A stretch of 64,000 bases of DNA from assembly GCF_023897065.1 (NCBI RefSeq), contig NZ_JAMHIV010000041.1, positions 1-64,000 on the forward strand. The letters run 5' to 3'. This DNA comes from Crossiella sp. SN42. GTDB lineage: Bacteria > Actinomycetota > Actinomycetes > Mycobacteriales > Pseudonocardiaceae. Under the pieces are notes generated by a model. That model was not told the DNA's origin. It was given only the letters and a program-made list of their open reading frames with translations, and did no database searches. Shown here piece by piece: positions 1 through 8,208 of this stretch (its first letter is position 1; every line of letters begins with the position of its first letter). Both the position numbers and the translations under genes were made by a program.

Positions 1-5
1 ATGAG

Positions 6-47
6 GCTTCCGGCCCCGTGGGTTCGCCCCGGGGCCGGAAGCTTTTT
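6..47 (+). terminator. Intrinsic terminator of a gene left of the window
   Basis: A perfect 12-base inverted repeat (6-17 with 31-42, arm GCTTCCGGCCCC) encloses a 13-base loop and is followed at once by five T (43-47). This is a classic rho-independent terminator. The T-run is on the + strand, so it ends a rightward gene that lies outside the window. Confidence 0.85.
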
Positions 48-214
48 CACATTTGTCCATTTATGCATTGAATTTATTGACCGAAATTCGCAGAGTGCAT
101 GTTGCACATTGCCGGTCAAGGGTGTTGTTCACCCGATCAGGTCGACAGTTCTTGCGGGTATTACTACAGTGGTCCGGTCCCTGCATATCCGCGCTTTAGT
201 CGACGGCTGGAGCA

Positions 215-1807
215 ATGGCCGCACGAACGTTCCGTGTGCTGACCACGACGGCCCTGGCCGGGCTGGCGCTACTGGTGATCGTCACCAGCTCGGGGATGCT
301 CTCCTGGTGGGCGTCGATGATCACGGACAAGGCCTTCCAGCTGGTGGCGGCGCTGTTCGCGGTGTTCGGGTACGCCTGGACCGCACGCGGCCGCACCGGT
401 GTCGGACGCAGGTGGCGGTGGTGGATGGCCGCGGCCAGTGTCGGCCTGGCCTTCGGACTGGGGGCGCTGACCGTCGGCTCGGTGTTCGGGATGAGCCGGA
501 CCATCGCCATTCTCGCCTCGGTCGCCTTTGTCGTGGCGCCATTGCTGTCCATGGCCGGCGTGGTCGAGTTCGCCAGGGGTGAGCATTCCGAGGTGGCCGC
601 GCCGGTGATGAAGCGGCGTTACGGCGGCGCGATGCTGCTGGTGGACGCGCTGATCATCCTCGGCTCGCTGTCCTTCCTGGTCTGGGTGGCCTCGGCCATC
701 CCGAGCGGAGCGCCGCGGTCCTGGTTCAACGGCGGGGCCGGGATGATCACGCTGCTGATCCACCCGGCCGCCTACGTGGTGCTGCTCGGCGTGGTGGCCA
801 CCCTGTCCCGAGTGCGCCTGCCGGCCCGGCAGCTGCCGGTGGTGTTCCTGAGCATCTCCTTCGCCTGCCAGTCCGCCTCCGGATGGCTGTTCGCCTACCT
901 GATCTCCAAGGGCACCGGGCACGTGCCGCCGATCGCCGACATCGGCTTCATGGCAGGCACCCTGGTCTTCGCGCTGGCGCCGTGGGCGCCGGTGGAGCAG
1001 AAGCCGGGTGAGCGGGAGTCGGTCCGGTTGCAGGCCGGGGACTACCTGCACCTGGTGGTGCCGTACGTGCCGCTGGTGATCACCGGTGTGTTCATCGCGA
1101 TCGGCACCGCGCTGGGCATCCAGCTCGGCATCTGGCAGGTCTACCTCGGGCTGTTCTGCGTCGGGCTGATCATGATCCGCCAGCTGCTGACCTCCGCGGA
1201 CAACATGCGGCTGCTCAAGCGCCTGCAGGACAGCCAGCGACAGCTGGAGTACCAGGCCTACCACGACTCGCTCACCGGGCTGGCCAACCGGGTCGTCTTC
1301 CGGGACCGGCTGGCCAAGGCGATCCACAGCCGGATCGAGGAGCACCGGCCGCTGATGCTGCTGTTCATCGACGTGGACGACTTCAAGGCCGTGAATGACA
1401 GGTTCGGACATGCCGCGGGTGACGCGGTGCTGCGCGCGGTCGGCGAACGGCTCCGCGGCTGCGTGGTCGCCAGCGACACGGTGGCCCGGCTCGGCGGCGA
1501 CGAGTTCGGTGTGCTGCTCGACGGCACCGAGTACCCGCCGGAGGAGGTCGGCGAGCGGGTGCTGGCCGCGTTGCAGGTGCCGTACGCGATCGCCGGGCAG
1601 CAGCACGTGGCCAGGGCGAGCATCGGCGTGGTGTGCCTGACCGTGTTCGAGCACGACCTGACCGCGGACAAGCTGCTCGGCCTGGCCGACGCGGCGATGT
1701 ACACGGCCAAGCGGCGCGGCAAGGCCAGGCTCGTCGTGCACGGCACCGGGGTTGAGGTCACCGCCGAGGGGCAGGACCAGGCGCGCCGGCTGGGGATCAG
1801 CGGCTGA
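215..1807 (+). CDS. Membrane-anchored diguanylate cyclase (GGDEF domain)
   Basis: Makes cyclic di-GMP from two GTP at the cytoplasmic membrane. The first ~330 of 530 residues are a hydrophobic sensor part with roughly eight or nine membrane segments and no recognised named input domain. A GGDEF domain follows (about residues 345-510), beginning at YHDSLTGLANR, with an intact RLGGDEF catalytic loop near residue 425. The product-inhibition site RxxD, which normally lies just before this loop, reads VxxD, so feedback inhibition through that site is probably lost. No EAL domain is present. The ATG at 215 has GGAG only two bases upstream, a poor spacing; an internal start near 296 would remove the first membrane segment, so 215 is kept. 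It stands alone on this strand. Confidence 0.88.
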   Translation: MAARTFRVLTTTALAGLALLVIVTSSGMLSWWASMITDKAFQLVAALFAVFGYAWTARGRTGVGRRWRWWMAAASVGLAFGLGALTVGSVFGMSRTIAILASVAFVVAPLLSMAGVVEFARGEHSEVAAPVMKRRYGGAMLLVDALIILGSLSFLVWVASAIPSGAPRSWFNGGAGMITLLIHPAAYVVLLGVVATLSRVRLPARQLPVVFLSISFACQSASGWLFAYLISKGTGHVPPIADIGFMAGTLVFALAPWAPVEQKPGERESVRLQAGDYLHLVVPYVPLVITGVFIAIGTALGIQLGIWQVYLGLFCVGLIMIRQLLTSADNMRLLKRLQDSQRQLEYQAYHDSLTGLANRVVFRDRLAKAIHSRIEEHRPLMLLFIDVDDFKAVNDRFGHAAGDAVLRAVGERLRGCVVASDTVARLGGDEFGVLLDGTEYPPEEVGERVLAALQVPYAIAGQQHVARASIGVVCLTVFEHDLTADKLLGLADAAMYTAKRRGKARLVVHGTGVEVTAEGQDQARRLGISG

Positions 1808-1828
1808 GTCGCCCGCGCTGGTCGCGGT

Positions 1829-2368
1829 TCAGCAGCCGCCGAGGTTCACCCGGAACGGGTCCAGCGAACCCACCGGCGCGGACTCGCCGAACTGGAGCAG
1901 CTCCACCATCCGGTGCGACCGGAACGGCTCGCTGACCGGCGGGAACGTCCGGGCGCGGCCGAGCAGCTGCAACGGCGTGGCCGTGCGCAGGCGCAGTGGC
2001 CTGCCCGAGCCGGGGGAGCGTTCGATGTCCACCGCGCAGTGCAGGAACAGCGCGCTCACGCCGGGGAGCTCGGCACTGCCGTTGTCGACCAGGCTGGTGG
2101 GCGCGGAGTCCGGTTCGGTGCGGGTGATGGTCACCTTGCCCAGCTGCGGGTGGTCGGCCAGCAGGTGGAAACCCAGCACGCGCAGCCGGGTGCGGCCGTC
2201 GACGGCGGGTTCGGCGCGCAGGCGCAGGCCGCCGGAGAGGAACAGGTGCAGGCAGCGGTGGCCTAGTTGCAGGCCGACCCGGGGTGCGAAGGCCAGCAGC
2301 GGCACCTCGGTGCCTGGCTTCGGCGATACGGACCGCCGGGCGAGCTGTACTGGTGCGTTGCCCTCCAC
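1829..2368 (-). CDS. Hypothetical protein, 179 aa
   Basis: I do not recognise the family. The GTG start at 2368 is chosen because GGGAGG lies five bases upstream (2375-2380 on the complement); an in-frame start further out at 2518 has no comparable site. The protein has no signal peptide or clear membrane segment. It is rich in short beta-like stretches and Arg/Leu, and has a central HLLADHPQLGKV stretch. It ends 22 bases from the convergent diguanylate cyclase gene, and its start faces the peptide ABC operon across 137 bases. Whether it works with the cyclase, for example as a c-di-GMP effector, is unsupported: no PilZ RxxxR or D/NxSxxG motif was found. Confidence 0.6.
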   Translation of the reverse strand: MEGNAPVQLARRSVSPKPGTEVPLLAFAPRVGLQLGHRCLHLFLSGGLRLRAEPAVDGRTRLRVLGFHLLADHPQLGKVTITRTEPDSAPTSLVDNGSAELPGVSALFLHCAVDIERSPGSGRPLRLRTATPLQLLGRARTFPPVSEPFRSHRMVELLQFGESAPVGSLDPFRVNLGGC

Positions 2369-2505
2369 GATCAACCTCCCTACCCCAGTACTGACAACGC
2401 CTTCTCTGCGCAAGCTAACCCGGGATGACACACACCACCGGATCCACTGCGGATTTGCACCCGTTGGGGGCGGCCAACGGTCGGTGAAAGCCGTAGTGTG
2501 CCGAC

Positions 2506-4011
2506 ATGCGACGATCATCGAGCCGACTGCGCGGTGTCGCGTCGCTTCTCGTCCTCAGCCTCGTTTTCGCCGGTTGCACGGCAGGCAACCTGGCCACCGC
2601 GCCGGCCGATCCGAACACCGTCAGCATCGGATTCACCGCTGAGCCGCAGAACTTCGACTTCACCCGCACTGACGGCTCCGCGATCTCGCAGGTGCTGCTC
2701 GGCAACGTCTACGAGGGGCTGGTGAAGCGGGACGACGGCGGCCGGATCGTGCCCGGACTGGCCGAGAAGTGGGAGATCAGTCCGGAGGGGACGGTCTACG
2801 ACTTCTGGCTGCGGCCCAACGTGCGCTTCGCCAACGGGGCGCCGTTCACCGCCGAGGACGTGAAGTTCAGCCTGGAGCGGGTGCGCACCGACTGGGCGGT
2901 CTCGCTGAAGTCCACAATGGACGTTCTCAAGCAGGTCGACGTGGTCTCGCCGCTGCACGCCAGGGTGGTGCTGCAGCGGCCGAGCAACGGCTGGCTGTTC
3001 GCGATGACCGGGCGGGTCGGCGCCATGTTCAGCCCGACCGGGGTCAACGAGCTGGGCACCCGGCCGGTGGGCACCGGGCCGTACGAGGTGCTCTCCCGGA
3101 CCAGGGGCGACTCCATCGTGCTGCGGGCCAGGGACGGCTACTGGGGAAAGCGGCCCGCTTACACCACCGTGCAGCTGAAGTACTACCGCGATCCGACCGC
3201 GCTGAACAACGCGCTGCTGAGCAACGGCATCGACGTGATCTCCACCGTCGCCGCGCCGGACTCGATCCCGCAGTTCACCCAGGACCGCCGGTTCCGGGTG
3301 ATCGAGGGCACCACCAACGGCGAGGTCGTGCTCTCCTTCAACAACCGCAGGGCTCCGCTCAACGACGTCCGGGTGCGGCGCGCGCTGACCCACGCCATCG
3401 ACCGGGCCGCGTTGCTGCGCCTGGCCTGGGGCGGCAAGGGCACGCTGATCGGCAGCATGGTGCCGCCGACCGACCCCTGGTACGAGGACCTCACCGGCGT
3501 CACCCCCTACGACCCGGACCGGGCGCGGGCGCTGCTGAGCGAGGCCGGGGTGAGCGGGCTGGACCTGCGGCTGCGCATCCCGAACCTGCCGTACGCGGTC
3601 TCCGCCGCCCAGGTGGTGAAGTCCTACCTGGACAAGGTCGGGGTGACGGTGCGGATCGAGCCGGTGGACTTTCCCTCGGTGTGGCTGAAGCAGGTGTTCA
3701 CCGAGCACGACTTCGACCTGTCCATCGTGCAGCACGTCGAGGCCAGGGACATCGCCAGCTTCGGTAACCCGAAGTACTACTGGGGCTACGACAACCCGGC
3801 GGTGGGCCAGCTGCTGACCGTGGCCGACAAAGGCGACGCCGCGGCCCAGGACCGGGCGATGCGGCAGGTCGCGCGGACCATCGCCGAGGACGCCGCGGCC
3901 TGCTGGCTGTTCCTGTTCCCGATGCTGATCGTGGCCAGGACCAAGGTCACCGGCCTGCCGCTCAACGAGGTCGGTGAGTCCTTCGACCTGGCCCGGCTGG
4001 GCAGGCAGTGA
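2506..4011 (+). CDS. ABC transporter substrate-binding lipoprotein, family 5 (peptide/nickel type)
   Basis: Solute receptor of an oligopeptide-type ABC importer, tethered outside the membrane. The first 24 residues form a lipoprotein signal ending in LVFAGC, with Cys24 as the lipidation site. The rest (501 aa in all) is a typical SBP_bac_5 fold, with the family pattern AENWEIS-like AEKWEISPEGTVYDFWLRP near residue 85 and GTGPYEV near residue 190. It is the first gene of a tightly overlapping run (GTGA overlap with the next gene). A TAGTGT hexamer at 2494-2499 lies seven bases before the ATG and no ribosome site is seen, so the transcript may be leaderless. The ligand cannot be read from sequence; the amidase at the end of the operon suggests an amide or peptide. 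Confidence 0.88.
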   Translation: MRRSSSRLRGVASLLVLSLVFAGCTAGNLATAPADPNTVSIGFTAEPQNFDFTRTDGSAISQVLLGNVYEGLVKRDDGGRIVPGLAEKWEISPEGTVYDFWLRPNVRFANGAPFTAEDVKFSLERVRTDWAVSLKSTMDVLKQVDVVSPLHARVVLQRPSNGWLFAMTGRVGAMFSPTGVNELGTRPVGTGPYEVLSRTRGDSIVLRARDGYWGKRPAYTTVQLKYYRDPTALNNALLSNGIDVISTVAAPDSIPQFTQDRRFRVIEGTTNGEVVLSFNNRRAPLNDVRVRRALTHAIDRAALLRLAWGGKGTLIGSMVPPTDPWYEDLTGVTPYDPDRARALLSEAGVSGLDLRLRIPNLPYAVSAAQVVKSYLDKVGVTVRIEPVDFPSVWLKQVFTEHDFDLSIVQHVEARDIASFGNPKYYWGYDNPAVGQLLTVADKGDAAAQDRAMRQVARTIAEDAAACWLFLFPMLIVARTKVTGLPLNEVGESFDLARLGRQ

Positions 4012-4967
4012 CCGCGGGCATGCTGCCGCGGCTGTTCCGGCGCACCACGATCCTGCTGATCAGCATGGTTGTCGCCTCGGTGGTGGTGTTCGGCTTCCTC
4101 GCGGTGCTGCCCGGTGATCCGGCGCAGGTCGCGCTCGGGCTCAACGCCTCGCCGGAGCTGGTGGCGCAGACCAGGCGGGAGTTCGGCACCGATCGGCCGC
4201 TGGTCACCCAGTACCTGGACTGGCTCGGCGGGTTCGTCACCGGTGAGTTCGGCCGTTCCTACGTGACCAGGGAGCCGATCGGGCCACAGCTGGTAGACCG
4301 GCTGGGGGTGACGTTGTGGCTGGTCGGGGCCGGGATGCTGGTGGCGCTGCTGATCGCGGTGCCTGCCGGGGTGTACGCGGCGGTGGCGCGGCGGCGGGCC
4401 GGTGGGGTGGCGGTGTCCTGGCTGAGCCAGCTCGGGCTGGCGGTGCCCGGGTTCGTCGCGGGCATCCTGCTGGTGCAGCTGTTCGCGGTGCGCTGGCAGC
4501 TGCTGCCCGCCGGGGGCTGGACGCCGCCGGTGCGCGATCCGGCCGAGTTCCTGCGCGGACTGGTGCTGCCGGCGCTGTCGTTGGGCCTGATCCAGGGCGC
4601 GGTGCTCACCAGGTACGTGCGCTCCGCGGTGCTGGACGTGTCCACTGAGGACTACCTGCGCACCGCGCGGGCCAAGGGGCACACCAGGTTCAGCGCGCTG
4701 CTGCGGCACGGGCTGCGCAACGCGGCGGCGCCGGTGCTGACCGTGCTCGGCCTCCAGCTGACCACGCTGCTGATCGGCGCGGTGGTGGTGGAGCGGGTGT
4801 TCGTGCTGCCGGGACTGGGCAGTCTGCTGTTGGACGGGGTGGCGGCACGGGACCTGCTGGTGGTGCAGAACGTGGTGATGGTGCTGGTGTGCGCGGTGCT
4901 GCTGGTCAACTTCGCGGTGGACGTGCTGTACACGGTGCTCAACCCCCGGCTGCGGCAGGCCACGTGA
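4008..4967 (+). CDS. ABC transporter permease, DppB/OppB type
   Basis: First membrane subunit of the importer that starts at 2506 (319 aa, about six membrane helices). The N-terminal helix is followed by the family stretch LPGDPAQVALG, and the cytoplasmic EAA loop is visible around residue 225 (RTARAKGHTRFSALLRHGLR), where the ATPases dock. It starts at a GTG that overlaps the stop of the binding-protein gene (GTGA), so translation is coupled. Its own stop overlaps the next permease in the same way. Confidence 0.9.
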   Translation: MTAGMLPRLFRRTTILLISMVVASVVVFGFLAVLPGDPAQVALGLNASPELVAQTRREFGTDRPLVTQYLDWLGGFVTGEFGRSYVTREPIGPQLVDRLGVTLWLVGAGMLVALLIAVPAGVYAAVARRRAGGVAVSWLSQLGLAVPGFVAGILLVQLFAVRWQLLPAGGWTPPVRDPAEFLRGLVLPALSLGLIQGAVLTRYVRSAVLDVSTEDYLRTARAKGHTRFSALLRHGLRNAAAPVLTVLGLQLTTLLIGAVVVERVFVLPGLGSLLLDGVAARDLLVVQNVVMVLVCAVLLVNFAVDVLYTVLNPRLRQAT

Positions 4968-5791
4968 GCGCCCGCGCCGAACGGTCGGCCAGCCTGTGGG
5001 CCGGCACCGTCCTCATTGGACTGGTGCTGGCCGCCGCGCTGCTGTCGCTGGTGTGGACCCCGCACGATCCGCTGCTGGTGGACGCGACGCTGCGGCTGCT
5101 CGGGCCGGGCGCGGAGCACTGGCTGGGCACCGACCGGTTCGGCCGGGACGTGGTCAGCCAGTTGATGGTGGGCGCGCAGACCACGCTGCTGATCGGCCTG
5201 GTCTCGGTCGGCGCGGCGGCACTGGCAGGCACTCCGCTGGGGGTGCTGGCCGCGCTCGGGCCGCGCTGGCTGGACGAGCTGGTGATGCGGGCCAACGACC
5301 TGCTGCTGGCCTTCCCGACCCTGTTGCTGGCCATCATGTTCGGCGCGGTCTTCGGCGCGGACACCGGCACCGCGATGATCGCCATCGGCATCGCCTCGGT
5401 GCCCGGCTTCGCCCGGATCGCCAGGGCAGGCACCGCGCAGGTGCGCGGCACCGAGTTCGTGCTGGCCGCGCGGGCGGCCGGGCGGGGGCGGGCCGGGATC
5501 GCGGTGCGGCACGTGCTGCCCAACATCGGCGGGCTGGTCATCGTGCAGGGCTCGGTGTCCTTCGCGATCGCGGTGCTGGCCGAGGCCGCGCTGTCCTTCC
5601 TGGGTTTTGGCACCCGGCCGCCGACGCCGAGCTGGGGCCGGATGTTGCAGGAGTCGCAGGAGCTGCTCTCGGTGGAGCCGCGGCTGGCGCTGGCGCCGGG
5701 GATCGCGATCGCGGTGGCGGTGCTCGGGTTCAACCTGCTCGGCGACGGGCTGCGGGACCGGTTCGACCCCAGGCTGGTGAGCCGCCGATGA
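4964..5791 (+). CDS. ABC transporter permease, DppC/OppC type
   Basis: Second membrane subunit of the same importer (275 aa, six predicted helices). The DppC hallmark HWLGTDRFGRDVVSQ appears near residue 48 and an EAA loop ([19 protein letters not shown]) near residue 168. The GTG start at 4964 is inside the GTGA overlap with the preceding gene; its stop overlaps the ATG of the first ATPase (ATGA). It pairs with the DppB-like subunit to form the pore. Confidence 0.9.
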   Translation: MSARAERSASLWAGTVLIGLVLAAALLSLVWTPHDPLLVDATLRLLGPGAEHWLGTDRFGRDVVSQLMVGAQTTLLIGLVSVGAAALAGTPLGVLAALGPRWLDELVMRANDLLLAFPTLLLAIMFGAVFGADTGTAMIAIGIASVPGFARIARAGTAQVRGTEFVLAARAAGRGRAGIAVRHVLPNIGGLVIVQGSVSFAIAVLAEAALSFLGFGTRPPTPSWGRMLQESQELLSVEPRLALAPGIAIAVAVLGFNLLGDGLRDRFDPRLVSRR

Positions 5792-6612
5792 GCGTGCTGA
5801 GCGTCCAGGGACTGACGGTGTCCACTGTGGACCGGACGCTGGTGCGCGAGGTGTCCTTCACCCTGGCGCGGGGCGAGCGGCTCGGGCTGATCGGGGAGTC
5901 CGGTTCCGGCAAGAGCCTGACCGCCGCCGCGGTGCTCGGGCTGCTGCCGGAAGGGGTGTCGGCGAGCGGGTCGGTTCGGCTGTCCGGTGTGGACGGTGAC
6001 CTGCTGCGGCTGCGGGAGCGGGAGCTGGCCAGGGTGCGCGGGCGGCGGCTGGCCATGGTGTTCCAGGAGCCGATGACCGCGCTCAACCCGGCCATGCGGG
6101 TCGGCAGGCAGGTCGCGGAGGCGATGACCCTGCACCGCACCAGGACCAGGCGGGCCGCGCGGGCGGCCGCGGTGGAGCTGCTGGACCAGGTGCGGCTGCC
6201 CGATCCGGCGGTCACCGCGCGGGCCTATCCGCACGAGCTCTCCGGCGGGCAGCGGCAGCGGGTGCTGCTGGCGATGGCCCTGGCCAACGATCCGGACGTG
6301 CTGATCTGCGACGAGCCGACCACCGCGCTGGACGTCACCGTGCAGGCCAAGCTGCTCGCGCTGATCCGCACGGCCACCGAGGAACGCGGCACCGCGCTGC
6401 TGTTCATCACGCACGACCTGGCCGTGGTCGCGGACATGTGCGAGCGGGTGCTGGTCATGCACGGCGGCCGGGTGGTCGACTCCGGCACGCTGCCCGGCCT
6501 GTTCACCGCTCCCGCGCACCCCTACACGGCGGGACTGCTGGCCGCCTCCGACCTGGAGTCGCTGGACGAGCACGGCCGGCTGCGCACGATTCAGTGGACG
6601 GCCGATGAGTGA
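5788..6612 (+). CDS. ABC transporter ATPase, DppD/OppD type
   Basis: First ATP-hydrolysing subunit of the importer, 274 aa. Walker A is GESGSGKS (about residue 37), the ABC signature is ELSGGQRQRV (about residue 151) and Walker B is DVLICDEPTTALD, followed by the switch His in FITHDL. It is shorter than typical DppD proteins (about 320 aa) because the C-terminal oligopeptide extension, which often carries an iron-sulfur cysteine motif, is absent. The ATG overlaps the previous stop, and the gene overlaps the next one by eight bases. Confidence 0.9.
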   Translation: MSVLSVQGLTVSTVDRTLVREVSFTLARGERLGLIGESGSGKSLTAAAVLGLLPEGVSASGSVRLSGVDGDLLRLRERELARVRGRRLAMVFQEPMTALNPAMRVGRQVAEAMTLHRTRTRRAARAAAVELLDQVRLPDPAVTARAYPHELSGGQRQRVLLAMALANDPDVLICDEPTTALDVTVQAKLLALIRTATEERGTALLFITHDLAVVADMCERVLVMHGGRVVDSGTLPGLFTAPAHPYTAGLLAASDLESLDEHGRLRTIQWTADE

Positions 6613-7408
6613 ACCGCTGATCCAGGTCCGCGACCTGCGCCGCACCTACCGGCGCGGGCGGACCTCGCTGCTGCGGCCGGGCGCGGAGATCCCCGCCCTG
6701 CACGGCATGTCCTTCGACATCGCGGCGGGCCAGCGCTTCGGCGTGGTCGGCGAGTCCGGCTCCGGCAAGTCGACCCTGGTGCGGCTGCTGGCCGCGCTGG
6801 ACCGGCCCACCGGGGGCTCGATCCGGTTCCAGGGCAAGGAGATCACCGGCCTGCCCGAGCGGCGGCTGGGTTTCCTGCGGCGCGAGCTGCAACTGGTGTT
6901 CCAGGACCCGATGGGCTCGCTCAACCCGCGCCTGCGGGTCGGCGAGATCATCAGCGAACCCCTTGTGGTGCAGGGGATTCCCGGCCGCGCGGCGCGAGTG
7001 GCCGAGCTGCTGGCCGCGGTCGGGCTGCCCGCGGATGCCGCGCGCGGGTATCCGCACCAGTTCTCCGGCGGGCAGCGGCAGCGGATCTCCATCGCGCGGG
7101 CGCTCGCGCCCAGGCCCAGTGTGCTCATCGCGGATGAGCCGGTCAGCGCGCTGGACGTGTCGGTGCGGGCGCAGATCCTCAACCTGCTGGACGATCTGGT
7201 GCGCCGGTTCGCGCTGACCCTGGTGTTCGTCTCGCACGACCTCGGCGTGGTCCGGCACGTGTGCGACACGGTGGCCGTGCTGCGCCGGGGCGAGCTGGTG
7301 GAGCTGGGACCGGTCGAGCAGGTCTACGGCGCACCGCGACAGGAGTACACCCGAGGGCTGATCGCGGCCGCGCCGAACCTGGCGCGCTCGCTGGCCCGCT
7401 TCGAGTGA
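6605..7408 (+). CDS. ABC transporter ATPase, DppF/OppF type
   Basis: Second ATPase of the peptide-type importer, 267 aa. It has Walker A GESGSGKST, an ABC signature FSGGQRQRISIARAL, Walker B VLIADEPVSALD and the switch His in FVSHDLG. The oligopeptide-family C-terminal stretch survives in part (YGAPRQEYTRGLI). Its ATG lies eight bases before the end of the other ATPase gene. Family-5 importers normally use two different ATPases, so the set of five genes from 2506 looks complete. Confidence 0.9.
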   Translation: MSEPLIQVRDLRRTYRRGRTSLLRPGAEIPALHGMSFDIAAGQRFGVVGESGSGKSTLVRLLAALDRPTGGSIRFQGKEITGLPERRLGFLRRELQLVFQDPMGSLNPRLRVGEIISEPLVVQGIPGRAARVAELLAAVGLPADAARGYPHQFSGGQRQRISIARALAPRPSVLIADEPVSALDVSVRAQILNLLDDLVRRFALTLVFVSHDLGVVRHVCDTVAVLRRGELVELGPVEQVYGAPRQEYTRGLIAAAPNLARSLARFE

Positions 7409-7411
7409 GGA

Positions 7412-8194
7412 GTGTCCACAGTGGACTATTCGAGCCTGTTCCGGCTGGACGGCAAGACCGCGGTGGTGCTCGGTGCGGGCAGCGGCATCGGCCGCGAGTC
7501 CGCGCGGGCGCTGGCCGGGCACGGCGCCGAGGTGGTGTGCGCCGACTTCAACCTGGTCACCGCGCGGGAGACCGCCGAGCTGATCGGCCCCTCGGCCACC
7601 GCCCGGCAGCTCGACGTGCTGGACTCGGCCGCGCTGGCCAGTGCGGCGGAGAGCATCGGCGAGATCGACATCGTGGTGCTCACCGCGGCCACCAACGTGC
7701 GCAAGCGGTTGCTGGACTACAGCCGCGCGGAGTTCGACCGGGTGATCGCGCTCAACCTCACCGCGACCTTCGAGGTGGTGCGGGCCTTCGGCGCGGCCAT
7801 GGTGAGCCGCGGCCGGGGCAGCATCATCGCCTTCTCCTCCATTCGCGCGGTGACCGTCGAGCCCGGCCAGGGCGCCTATGCCGCGACGAAGGCGGGCATG
7901 GTGCAGCTGCTGCGCACCGCGGCCGCGGAGTTCGGGCCGTCCGGGGTGCGGGTCAACGCGATCGCGCCGGGTGTGGTGGAGACGCCGCTGACCCAGCAGA
8001 TCAAGAACAGCCCGGAGTGGTACCAGGCCTACGCGGACAAGAACGCCCTCGGCCGGTGGGCGACGCCGCAGGAGCTCGCGGGCGCGGTGGTGTACCTGGC
8101 CTCGGAGGCGGCCAGCTACGTCACCGGCTCGGTGCTCAGCGTCGACGGCGGCTGGACCGCCGTGGACGGCCGCTTCGACCCGCCAGCCAGCTGA
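7412..8194 (+). CDS. Short-chain dehydrogenase/reductase (SDR)
   Basis: Classical NAD(P)-dependent SDR of 260 aa. The nucleotide-binding GAGSGIG is near residue 20, the active-site Ser is in AFSSIRAV (about 142) and the pair Tyr155-xxx-Lys159 (YAATK) is intact. The C-terminal GSVLSVDGGW is typical of the FabG-like group. Substrate unknown. Position between the importer and an amidase suggests it acts on the imported compound or its product. Start is uncertain: GTG 7412 follows GAGG by one base, while GTG 7421, ten bases from the same GAGG, would give 257 aa and is at least as likely. A GTCCACAGTGGAC palindrome spans this start region (7414-7426). Confidence 0.85.
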   Translation: MSTVDYSSLFRLDGKTAVVLGAGSGIGRESARALAGHGAEVVCADFNLVTARETAELIGPSATARQLDVLDSAALASAAESIGEIDIVVLTAATNVRKRLLDYSRAEFDRVIALNLTATFEVVRAFGAAMVSRGRGSIIAFSSIRAVTVEPGQGAYAATKAGMVQLLRTAAAEFGPSGVRVNAIAPGVVETPLTQQIKNSPEWYQAYADKNALGRWATPQELAGAVVYLASEAASYVTGSVLSVDGGWTAVDGRFDPPAS

Positions 8195-8208
8195 GAGGAA
8201 CACCGGGG

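Noticed and set aside
1-582. A 193-codon open frame from the first base
   Set aside because: It begins inside a terminator hairpin and overlaps the diguanylate cyclase in another frame with no motif.
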